Assembly (NCBI RefSeq): GCF_000686845.1
Contig: NZ_JMLS01000003.1
Span: 62,001 to 126,000, forward strand
DNA: 64,000 bases
Source of the DNA: Paenibacillus sp. UNC451MF
GTDB lineage: Bacteria; Bacillota; Bacilli; Paenibacillales; NBRC-103111
Reading direction: 5' to 3'
The position numbers were made by a program, and so were the translations under genes. Under the pieces are notes generated by a model. The model was not told the origin of the DNA. It made no database searches and saw only the letters and a program-made list of their open reading frames with translations. Below, one piece after another: positions 52,808-60,821 of this stretch (the first letter of the stretch is position 1; each line of letters starts with the position of its first letter).

Positions 52808-54109
52808 GTGGCTTTTGAAGTTGAACAAACTACAGGCAATAGCGAATGGTTCACTCATGACCGTTTCGGCTTATTTATCCATTGGGGTTTATATTCATTG
52901 GGGGCGAGACATGAATGGCTGCAATCAAGGGAAAGAATGAGTTCGGAAAAATACAGTAAATACTTTAAACGGTTTGATCCGGATTTGTACGATCCTGACC
53001 TGTGGGCCAAGCTAGCATCTGATGCTGGGATGAAATATTTCGTTGTAACGACCAAGCATCATGAAGGATTCTGCTTATGGGATAGCAAGCTTACGGATTA
53101 TAAAGCGACGAACACTCCGGCGGGACGCGATGTGCTTAGGCCAATGGTCGATGCATTCCGCCAGCGCGATATGAAGGTCGGCTTCTATCATTCTTTGATA
53201 GACTGGCATCATTCACACTATACCGTTGATCCTAAGCATCCGCTCCGTTTTGATCCGAAATTTATTGCAGAGAGCACAGGACGTGATTTCTCCATTTACC
53301 GGGATTACTTGTTTGGACAAACGAAGGAACTACTAACAGAATTCGGCAAAGTGGATTTGATGTTCTATGACTTTTCTTTCCCGGAAGAAAACGGATTGGC
53401 TGGCAAAGGCAAAGCTGACTGGGGCAGTGAAGAGCTGGTTCGGATGATTCGAGAACTGCAGCCGCAGATTATGCTGAACGATCGTCTTCAAATTGGAGGC
53501 GACATTACGACACCGGAGCAATACATACCGACAAAGTGGGTTCAAGTCGGAGGCAAACGGGTTGTTTGGGAGACGTGCCATACGTTCAGCGGTTCGTGGG
53601 GATATCACCGTGAAGAGGAAACGTGGAAGAGCGTTGATGTCTTGGTCAAAATGTTGATTGATGTAGTGAGCAAAGGGGGGAACCTGCTGCTTAACGTAGG
53701 CCCAACCGGACGAGGTGAGTTTGATGAACGCGCCATAGACCGATTGAAGGGAATCGGGGAATGGATGAAGCGGCACAGCAAATCGATCTATGGCTGCACG
53801 CAAGCTCCGGATACATTCGAATGTCCCCAGGATTGTCGTTTGACCTACAACCCGCAAACGAACCGGATGTACCTGCATGTGTACAGCTGGCCATTTAAAA
53901 ATATACATCTACGCGGCTTCGCGGGTCGAGTTGAATATGCTCAGCTGCTGAATGACGCTTCGGAAATCCGATTTAAAGAAGGCTTCGTTCAAAGCGGCAT
54001 TGAAGAAGGGGCTTTCCGAGAAGGAAGAGATGAAAGCACGCTCACTTTATCGCTTCCCGTTAAACAGCCTAACGAAGCTGTGCCAGTGATTGAATTGTTC
54101 TTGAAATAA
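52808..54109 (+). CDS. Alpha-L-fucosidase, GH29
   Basis: The protein has 433 residues and no signal peptide. GH29 motifs are RFGLFIHWGLYSLGARHEW at the start, KYFVVTTKHHEGFCLWDSK, GFYHSLIDWHH and the region of the nucleophile Asp in KVDLMFYDFSFPE. GGNLLLNVGPTGRGEFD is the C-terminal barrel signature. It removes terminal L-fucose from oligosaccharides. The start is GTG, seven bases after AAGGAGG. It belongs to the operon beginning at 50067. Confidence 0.93.
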   Translation: MAFEVEQTTGNSEWFTHDRFGLFIHWGLYSLGARHEWLQSRERMSSEKYSKYFKRFDPDLYDPDLWAKLASDAGMKYFVVTTKHHEGFCLWDSKLTDYKATNTPAGRDVLRPMVDAFRQRDMKVGFYHSLIDWHHSHYTVDPKHPLRFDPKFIAESTGRDFSIYRDYLFGQTKELLTEFGKVDLMFYDFSFPEENGLAGKGKADWGSEELVRMIRELQPQIMLNDRLQIGGDITTPEQYIPTKWVQVGGKRVVWETCHTFSGSWGYHREEETWKSVDVLVKMLIDVVSKGGNLLLNVGPTGRGEFDERAIDRLKGIGEWMKRHSKSIYGCTQAPDTFECPQDCRLTYNPQTNRMYLHVYSWPFKNIHLRGFAGRVEYAQLLNDASEIRFKEGFVQSGIEEGAFREGRDESTLTLSLPVKQPNEAVPVIELFLK

Positions 54110-54148
54110 GGCTAATTGGCCGTATTGGAGGGATTGGAGGTAAACACT

Positions 54149-56872
54149 ATGATGAAAACTGTCATTCTAGGATACGAACGTAATTCCGCACCGCGTGTAG
54201 AATATGGGATACGGCTGTTGAAAGAAGCATTGCAGCAAAACGGATATGAAGTACGGCAAGAAGAAATGAACTGGAATTGGGACCAGTATCGTTTGATTGA
54301 GGGGACAAAGATTTACGTAGGGAACCGCTCTGAGTCGGGTTTTCTTCAACAGCTGGAAGAACGGGATGTGCTGCTGTATCACACGCAAGCTCCTGAAAGA
54401 GAAGGCTTCTACTTGTCATCCTGCCCTGGAAGTCTTGTGACGGTTGCTGGTGGTAATGATTCTGGGGTGCTGTATGGCTGCTTGGAGCTTGCACGACGTA
54501 TTCGGCAAGCAGGTAAAGTACCGCAAGATATCGCTTATGGCGATTCTCCAAGCTTCTCTCTCCGGGGACCGGCTATCGGATTGCAGAAAACGACGGTCGA
54601 GCCGCCACGGCAAACCTATGAATACCCGATAACTCCAGATAGATTTCCCTGGTTCTACGACCGGGCTTTATGGCTCGATTTTCTGAATATGCTACTGGAG
54701 CAGCGATGTAATATTGTTTATTTGTGGAGCGGCCACCCATTCTCGTCGCTGGTCAAACTGGATGATTATCCAGAAGCGTTAGAGGTAACAGAGGAAGAGT
54801 TCGCGCGAAATGTAGATACCTTTCTTTGGTTGGCGGAGGAAGCAGATCGCAGAGGCATTTGGCTTGTTCTGAAATTTTATAATATCCATATTCCGCTGCC
54901 TTTTGCGGAAAAGCACGGGTTAAAGCTTCATCAGCCTAAGCCGCTGCCTATAACGAGTGATTATTATAAGAAATCAATTGCCGCTTTTGTTAAGTCGTTT
55001 CCAAATGTAGGGATGATGGTGTGCCTAGGGGAAGCTCTACAAGGACAAATATATGGTGTGGAATGGTTTACAGAGACGATCCTGGCGGGTCTGCTAGAGG
55101 GATTAAAAGACTCCAACGTAAAGGAAAAGCCGCCGATCATTTTACGATCCCATGCGATCGAACCGCAAAAGGTTATTGAAGCGGCACTGCCATTGTATCC
55201 GAATTTATATACGGAGGCCAAGTACAATGGGGAATCCTTGACCACGTATACTCCGAGAGGGAAGTGGCAAGAGATTCATAATCGACTTGGCTCTCTTCAA
55301 ACGATTCATATTGTGAACGTGCACATATTAGCGAATCTCGAGCCTTTCCGTTATGCAGCGCCTTCCTTCATTCAAAAGTGTATGCAAGCGGCAAAGTATA
55401 GGTTGAAGTCGAACGGACTTCATTTGTATCCGTTATTTTTCTGGGATTGGCCTTATTCGCCGGATGCTCCAGAGAAAGGACAGCCGCGTCTGAGGCAAAT
55501 CGACCGCGATTGGATTTGGTTCGCAGCGTGGTTCCGCTATGCATGGAACCCGGATCGCGATCCTGAAGCTGAAAGGCATTACTGGGCTGAGCTGCTAGGG
55601 GAGCGGTACGGCAGCAGGGAAGCGGGCGAAGCGGTCCTGGATGCGTACGAGTCATCGGGCGAATGTGCGCCGAAGCTGCTGCGGCGGTTCGGTATCACCG
55701 AGGGCAACCGCCAAACGATGAGCCTTGGGATGACGATGAGCCAGCTTACGAATCCGGAAAGGCATATGCCATGGCCGGATTTGTGGGAGTCCCAGTCGCC
55801 GCAAGGCGAAAGGCTGGAGGATTACATCGGTAAGGAGCTTCAGGGTGTACCGCATGTTGGAGAGACACCGCCAGATATTATTGCAGATGCAGAACGTCAT
55901 GCGGAAGATGCTCTGCAGGCAATAGAGCGGGCTCGAGATTTGGTTACACGTAACGAAAGCGAGTTTGAACGACTGCGGTGTGATATGGAAGCAATTCATC
56001 ATATGGTGGGCGTTTATGCTAATAAAGTGCGTGCTGCTATGAGAATTTTAACCTATAAACATCTCGTTAAAGGGGATTATTTTCAACGGCTGGATTTATT
56101 GGACGAAGCGGCCTCTTTACTTGAGAAAAGCTTGGAAAGTTATCGGAAGCTAACGAATTTGACCGAGAAGACTTACTTGTTCGCAAACAGCATGCAAACT
56201 CCACAGAGAAAAGTTCCGATCCGTAACGGACTCGAGTTCAAGCATTGGAAAGATTGTTTGCCAATTTATGAACAGGAGCTAGAGCGTTTCAAGTTTCATT
56301 TGGAGGAATTAAAATCGGGCACGACACCGGAAGCAGTGAGGAATATGAAACAGCCTATAGCCCCTTGCAAGGAAGCTCCATTCACGCTTCACTCCGAGAA
56401 TGTAGAAATGTTTCGGGTGGAGAAGGGTGCGGAGGTGTTCACCGACGGAGATATTCATATCGTTGGCTGCGCGGAGGAGCTGAACGGTTTGACGGGAGTC
56501 CGGTTCAGTCAAATGGAAGCGGGCTTGCGAGGAGTGACGGTAGATATCGAGCTGCATCAGCCATCTAAAGTGCTGATTGGATATTTCAACTCGAAGGATC
56601 AACAATGGCTGCAAGCGCCAAGTCTTGAAGAGAATACGCACGCGGACGATATGGGAGGCTATGCGCCGTTATTAAGAAAAGGGCTACGACTGTATGCTTA
56701 CCCTTCCGTAAATGTCCACGCTTTTCAATTCAAAGCGGGCAGGCATACACTTGATTTCGGAAAAGGAGCTTACTTGATTCTAGCTGTTGTTCCGGCTGAT
56801 CAAGAAATCCAGCAGCGGGATGTTGAACATAAGAATGATGGTGTGGATACTTTGGATTGGTTGTACGAATAA
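54149..56872 (+). CDS. Large glycoside hydrolase-like protein of unassigned family
   Basis: The protein has 907 residues and no signal peptide. Residues about 1-140 look like the alpha/beta N-terminal domain that precedes the barrel in GH20, GH67 and GH84 enzymes (VTVAGGNDSGVLYGCLELARRI). A TIM barrel follows (about 170-480), with WLDFLNMLLEQRCNIVYLWSG, MMVCLGEALQG holding a possible catalytic Glu, and LYPLFFWDWPYS. A helical region and a C-terminal beta domain come next. I cannot assign a CAZy family; alpha-glucuronidase-like action on uronic acid linkages would suit the cluster. The start at ATG 54149 follows GGAGG; the frame opens 11 codons earlier. Confidence 0.7.
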   Translation: MMKTVILGYERNSAPRVEYGIRLLKEALQQNGYEVRQEEMNWNWDQYRLIEGTKIYVGNRSESGFLQQLEERDVLLYHTQAPEREGFYLSSCPGSLVTVAGGNDSGVLYGCLELARRIRQAGKVPQDIAYGDSPSFSLRGPAIGLQKTTVEPPRQTYEYPITPDRFPWFYDRALWLDFLNMLLEQRCNIVYLWSGHPFSSLVKLDDYPEALEVTEEEFARNVDTFLWLAEEADRRGIWLVLKFYNIHIPLPFAEKHGLKLHQPKPLPITSDYYKKSIAAFVKSFPNVGMMVCLGEALQGQIYGVEWFTETILAGLLEGLKDSNVKEKPPIILRSHAIEPQKVIEAALPLYPNLYTEAKYNGESLTTYTPRGKWQEIHNRLGSLQTIHIVNVHILANLEPFRYAAPSFIQKCMQAAKYRLKSNGLHLYPLFFWDWPYSPDAPEKGQPRLRQIDRDWIWFAAWFRYAWNPDRDPEAERHYWAELLGERYGSREAGEAVLDAYESSGECAPKLLRRFGITEGNRQTMSLGMTMSQLTNPERHMPWPDLWESQSPQGERLEDYIGKELQGVPHVGETPPDIIADAERHAEDALQAIERARDLVTRNESEFERLRCDMEAIHHMVGVYANKVRAAMRILTYKHLVKGDYFQRLDLLDEAASLLEKSLESYRKLTNLTEKTYLFANSMQTPQRKVPIRNGLEFKHWKDCLPIYEQELERFKFHLEELKSGTTPEAVRNMKQPIAPCKEAPFTLHSENVEMFRVEKGAEVFTDGDIHIVGCAEELNGLTGVRFSQMEAGLRGVTVDIELHQPSKVLIGYFNSKDQQWLQAPSLEENTHADDMGGYAPLLRKGLRLYAYPSVNVHAFQFKAGRHTLDFGKGAYLILAVVPADQEIQQRDVEHKNDGVDTLDWLYE

Positions 56873-56881
56873 GGAATGTAA

Positions 56882-56941
56882 GGGAGCGGGCGAGTCGTCC
56901 GGTGGTATTCGTACCGGGATGGCTTTCCGGCTCTCTTTTTC
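56882..56941 (+). terminator. Probable terminator after the unassigned glycosidase
   Basis: GGGAGC pairs with GCTCTC and an inner CCGGT pairs with ACCGG; a T-run follows. This would end the operon that starts at 50067. Confidence 0.6.
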
Positions 56942-56963
56942 ATTGGGAAGAAGTGCTTTGAAA

Positions 56964-57199
56964 AGCATAGCTCAAGATTGACGAGAAACCCATAAAACTT
57001 GAAATATTGCTAGTATAGTCCAGTGGGGTATGCCTCTCCAGCCGCTGTTGTTCTTGGGAAATTTTTAATTTATTCGCTTTACTGCGGGGATTTCCCAAGA
57101 ACAAAGGCGGACGCTTTCGCTCCTCCGAGGCATACCCCACCTACCCATATAGCAAATTTCACGTAGAAACAGGTTTCTCGACAGTCTAAGAACTATGCT
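56964..57199. repeat. Foldback (MITE-like) inverted repeat, 236 bp
   Basis: The gap between two glycosidase genes folds on itself. Nested pairs are: AGCATAG (56964) with CTATGCT (57193); CGAGAAACC (56982) with GGTTTCTCG (57172); a perfect 14-bp pair GTGGGGTATGCCTC (57023) with GAGGCATACCCCAC (57127); and a perfect 12-bp pair GTTCTTGGGAAA (57050) with TTTCCCAAGAAC (57091). It has no coding sequence. The structure is that of a non-autonomous mobile element or a large structured RNA; no transposase or clear target-site duplication was seen. Confidence 0.75.
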
Positions 57200-57205
57200 C
57201 TGCTA

Positions 57206-57298
57206 AGCTTAGTTAATGCTTACGAAAAAGAGCTTAGCTCCGCAAAGCTCAGCTAATGCTTACGAAGTGAGCTTTGCTCCGCAAAGCTCTTAGGAGGG
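57206..57298 (+). repeat. Tandem 40-bp units forming hairpins next to the GH95 ribosome binding site
   Basis: Two units with period 40 start at 57206 and 57246 (AGCTTAGTTAATGCTTACGAA and AGCTCAGCTAATGCTTACGAA differ at two bases over 21 positions). The second ends in a perfect 9-bp hairpin GAGCTTTGC-TCC-GCAAAGCTC (57269-57289) followed at once by TTAGGAGGG, the ribosome binding site of the GH95 gene. The first unit has the same hairpin with one mismatch. The element in front of cysW has the same plan but another stem sequence. Confidence 0.7.
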
Positions 57299-57303
57299 AA
57301 ATC

Positions 57304-59697
57304 ATGAACGAAGCTAGTTCCATACTTTGGTATAAGCAGGAAGCGGCCAATTGGTTCGAGGCACTCCCAATCGGGAACGGCCGGTTCGGCGGCATGGTGT
57401 ACGGTGGGGCGGGGCGTGAACGAATTGCATTGAACGAGGATACACTCTGGTCGGGAGAACCGAAGGATACGAATCGTTATGATGCTCAGCGTTATTTAAG
57501 CTCTGTGAGGGAAATGATTTTTGCCAAGCGGTATGAAGAGGCGGAAGAGACCATTGAGCAGCACATGGAGGGGCAGGAGATTGCATCGTATTTACCGCTA
57601 GCCGAATTGGAGCTGATATTTGATGATCAGAGTGATATATCAGAATATCGGCGTGAATTGGATCTGGATAATGGAGTTGTACGAGTGCAGTATCTGAGCA
57701 AGGGAGCACGCTGTACAAGAGAAATTTTCATATCGGCGGTCGATCAAGTTATGGCGATTCGCCTGCATAGCGATAATAAAACCTCCTTTACTGCGGTTTT
57801 GAACAGTCCGCTGCAATATTCCGTTAGTAAAACGGATTCCAACAGGATCAAGCTGTCAGGGCGCTGCCCATACCATGTACTGCCGAATACGGTCAAGTCA
57901 ACCGACCCGGTAACATATGTTGAAGGCAGAGGGATCAGCTTTGAGCTGCAGCTTCAAGCTGCCATAGAGAAGGGCAGGGTTGAAGTGAGTGGAGGTCGGA
58001 TTCGCGTTAGCGGCTCGGGAACGATTGTGCTGCTGCTGTCAGCAGCGACAAGCTACAAGGGCTACGATCACGACCCAGCAGTAAGGGGGAACGATCCGTC
58101 ACGCTTATGCGAAGCATGGCTTGCCCAGGCTGAAAGGCTAGGGTATGACCGCTTAAAGGAGCGGCATTTGCATGATTACAGGGCACTCTTCGGGAGAACG
58201 TTACTAGAGCTAGGAGGTAGCGAGGATAAGAATCGGATCCCAACGGACGAACGTATCCTGAGAGTAAAGGACGGAGAGGATGATCCAGGTCTTGCGGCAC
58301 TCTTATTCCAGTTCGGTAAATATTTGCTTATGTCCAGCTCACGACCCGGCACTCAGCCTGCGAATTTGCAGGGCATCTGGAACGATAAGACGCAGCCGCC
58401 TTGGTGCAGCAGCTGGACGGCGAACATCAACGTGCAGATGAATTATTGGCCCGCAGAAGTGAGCAATTTGGCGGAATGCCATCAACCTCTATTCGATTTG
58501 ATCGAAGGACTGAGGATTACAGGCCGCAAGGTGGCTAGCATCCATTACGGATGCAGGGGGTGGACTGCTCATCATAACATTGATGTGTGGCGTACGGCAA
58601 CACCGGTCGACGGCTCTCCCAGTTGGGCATTTTGGCCAATGGCAGGAGCTTGGTTATGCCAGCATTTGTGGGAGCATTACGCTTACAGTCAAGACACAGA
58701 ATTCCTCCGGCAGGCGTACCCTGCGATGAAAGAAGCGGCGCTTTTTTGTCTGGATTGGCTAGTTGAAGCTCCGGATGGCTTATTGGTCACTTGTCCGTCT
58801 ACCTCTCCGGAGAACGTGTTTGTGACGGAGGATGGACAGCAGAGCAGCGTCACGTATGCAGCAACGATGGATATGGCTCTTATTCGTAACTTGTTCGGTC
58901 ACTGTATGGAAGCGAGCCGCTTATTGCAGCGGGATCGGGCATTTCACGATCAATTGGAAGAGATTCTGAAGCGGCTGCCGCCATTTCGTATTGGAAAATA
59001 CGGACAGCTTCAAGAGTGGAACGAAGATTACGAAGAGCTAGAGCCAGGGCATCGACATATTGCCCATCTGGTTGCTTTTCACCCACTGGATCTTATTACG
59101 CTTGACGAGCATCCCGAGCTTGCCGAGGCGTGCCGGGCTACGCTTGAACGTCGGCTTGACCACGGCGGCGCGCATACAGGATGGAGCTGCGCTTGGACGG
59201 TCAGCTTCTGGGCAAGGCTTGGCGAAGCTGGGAAGGCTTACCGCTTCCTAAATGATTTGCTATCAGGTTTACACCCCAATATGATGAATGCTCACCGGCA
59301 TCCTAAGGTGAAAATGAATATTTTCCAAATCGACGGCAATTTTGCCGGCATGTCCGGCATCACTGAGATGCTGCTGCAAAGCCATGGCGGCAAGGTCCGC
59401 CTGCTTCCAGCATTGCCTCCGAAGTGGAGACAGGGCAGTGTAAAAGGGATACGTGCGCGAGGAGGCTTCGAAATTGATTTGGAATGGGTAGAGGGTCAGC
59501 TTATAAGAGCCTTGATCCGATCTACGGCGGGCAAGAAATGCCATTTAGTGGCGTCGCATCCGGTTCAAGTTCTATATGAAGGTAAAATCATCCATCCAGA
59601 TTCGGAAGACTCGTTGCATATTACATTTGAAACTACGGCAGGAAGCTGTTATGAAGTTGTGCCGTTTCCAGGTGGGGAACGGAAAGTGCGAGATTAA
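57304..59697 (+). CDS. GH95 family glycoside hydrolase (alpha-L-fucosidase/galactosidase)
   Basis: The protein has 797 residues and no signal peptide. The opening WYKQEAANWFEALPIGNGRFGGMV and LNEDTLWSGEPKD are typical of GH95, as are SSRPGTQPANLQGIWNDKTQPPW, NINVQMNYWPAEVSNL and the later QIDGNFAGMSGITEMLLQS. It forms an (alpha/alpha)6 barrel that releases fucose, or in some members galactose, by inversion. It begins at ATG 57304 after AGGAGGG, directly behind the hairpin repeat; the frame is open ten codons upstream within the repeat. It is a second fucosidase type in the locus besides GH29. Confidence 0.93.
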   Translation: MNEASSILWYKQEAANWFEALPIGNGRFGGMVYGGAGRERIALNEDTLWSGEPKDTNRYDAQRYLSSVREMIFAKRYEEAEETIEQHMEGQEIASYLPLAELELIFDDQSDISEYRRELDLDNGVVRVQYLSKGARCTREIFISAVDQVMAIRLHSDNKTSFTAVLNSPLQYSVSKTDSNRIKLSGRCPYHVLPNTVKSTDPVTYVEGRGISFELQLQAAIEKGRVEVSGGRIRVSGSGTIVLLLSAATSYKGYDHDPAVRGNDPSRLCEAWLAQAERLGYDRLKERHLHDYRALFGRTLLELGGSEDKNRIPTDERILRVKDGEDDPGLAALLFQFGKYLLMSSSRPGTQPANLQGIWNDKTQPPWCSSWTANINVQMNYWPAEVSNLAECHQPLFDLIEGLRITGRKVASIHYGCRGWTAHHNIDVWRTATPVDGSPSWAFWPMAGAWLCQHLWEHYAYSQDTEFLRQAYPAMKEAALFCLDWLVEAPDGLLVTCPSTSPENVFVTEDGQQSSVTYAATMDMALIRNLFGHCMEASRLLQRDRAFHDQLEEILKRLPPFRIGKYGQLQEWNEDYEELEPGHRHIAHLVAFHPLDLITLDEHPELAEACRATLERRLDHGGAHTGWSCAWTVSFWARLGEAGKAYRFLNDLLSGLHPNMMNAHRHPKVKMNIFQIDGNFAGMSGITEMLLQSHGGKVRLLPALPPKWRQGSVKGIRARGGFEIDLEWVEGQLIRALIRSTAGKKCHLVASHPVQVLYEGKIIHPDSEDSLHITFETTAGSCYEVVPFPGGERKVRD

Positions 59698-59721
59698 CTT
59701 AATGCCAGGAGGGCAATTAGC

Positions 59722-60699
59722 ATGTATTTTGTGAATATAACAAAACAATTCATATTTGAAGATGATAGGCCATTCCTCAGCTGTCACGCATCCACATTGG
59801 AGCTGCTCCCCGGTGGGGAAGTCATTGCCGCTTGGTTTGGGGGAACGAAAGAGAAGGCAGGAGATGTAGCGATCTGGATCTCACATCGAAGAGATGGAGT
59901 ATGGATGCCTCCGGTGAAGGTAGCGGATCAAGAGGACGTTCCTCATTGGAATCCGGTGCTTTATCGGAGGGAGGATGGTGTACTATTCCTGTTCTATAAA
60001 GTTGGAACCAGTATTGCAGAATGGGAAACGAGGGTAATTCGCTCACTGGATAACGGCATCACTTGGAGCATTTCCGTACCTTTGGTAGAAGGGGATAAAG
60101 GGGGAAGAGGCCCTGTTAAAAACAAGCCGATAGTATTACATGATGGGGGGATTGCAGCACCTGCATCCTTAGAGCCTGATTGGGACTGCTTCGTAGACCT
60201 CTCGGTTGATGGCGGTGAAACGTGGAGAAGAAGCGAAACGGTTCCGTTGGACCACATCAGCTTAAGGGGGAAAGGCATCATTCAGCCCACCTTATGGGAA
60301 TCTTCACCGGGAAGTGTCCATATGTACACACGCAGCACGGAAGGGGCAATTTATCGAAGTGACTCGCAGGATGGCGGGAAAACGTGGTGCATGGCTTATC
60401 CAACCGAATTGCCTAACAACAATAGTGGTCTTGATTTGGTAAAGATGGATAATGGCATTCTTGCCCTTGTATATAATCCGGTTCGTACGGAAGTAGGAAA
60501 GAAGAAAGGACCGAGAACGCCATTGGTGATCCGCTTTTCCGTTGATAACGGTCTGACATGGGACAATGAGCTTTTGCTTGACGAGGGTGAAGGACAATAC
60601 TCGTATCCCGCTATTATTGCGAGCGGGAATGACCTATTCGTTACTTATACATGGAGGCGGGAACGGATAGCTTTCTATCAATTAACGATGACGTATTAA
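59722..60699 (+). CDS. BNR/Asp-box beta-propeller enzyme (sialidase-like)
   Basis: The protein has 325 residues and no signal peptide. Four Asp boxes (S-x-D-x-G-x-T-W) are visible: SLDNGITWS, SVDGGETWR, SQDGGKTWC and SVDNGLTWD, marking a six- or seven-bladed propeller. Annotation as exo-sialidase would be common, but the R-I-P motif of GH33 is not seen. Rhamnose-glucuronate-cleaving enzymes (GH145, PL27) and ulvan lyases use similar propellers, so an action on rhamnose-uronate linkages is an equal option here. AGGAGGG precedes the ATG; the gene lies 24 bases after GH95. Confidence 0.78.
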   Translation: MYFVNITKQFIFEDDRPFLSCHASTLELLPGGEVIAAWFGGTKEKAGDVAIWISHRRDGVWMPPVKVADQEDVPHWNPVLYRREDGVLFLFYKVGTSIAEWETRVIRSLDNGITWSISVPLVEGDKGGRGPVKNKPIVLHDGGIAAPASLEPDWDCFVDLSVDGGETWRRSETVPLDHISLRGKGIIQPTLWESSPGSVHMYTRSTEGAIYRSDSQDGGKTWCMAYPTELPNNNSGLDLVKMDNGILALVYNPVRTEVGKKKGPRTPLVIRFSVDNGLTWDNELLLDEGEGQYSYPAIIASGNDLFVTYTWRRERIAFYQLTMTY

Positions 60700-60821
60700 G
60701 TTTAATCGCCCTATAGATTGAGCAGATAAGCACCACTCATCTATCAAGGAAATTTAATATACTAAATTATGGAATTGAGCTCCATTTGTTTATCATTACT
60801 CGTTAGGACGGAGGAGAGTCC

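Noticed and set aside
53333-53908. 191-codon minus-strand ORF opposite the GH29 gene
   Set aside because: It is antisense to a clear fucosidase with full motifs and has no family features of its own.
56964-57199. Insertion sequence
   Set aside because: Inverted repeats are present but there is no transposase ORF, so it is listed as a repeat only.
57206-57298. CRISPR array
   Set aside because: Only two 40-bp tandem units without spacers and no cas genes.
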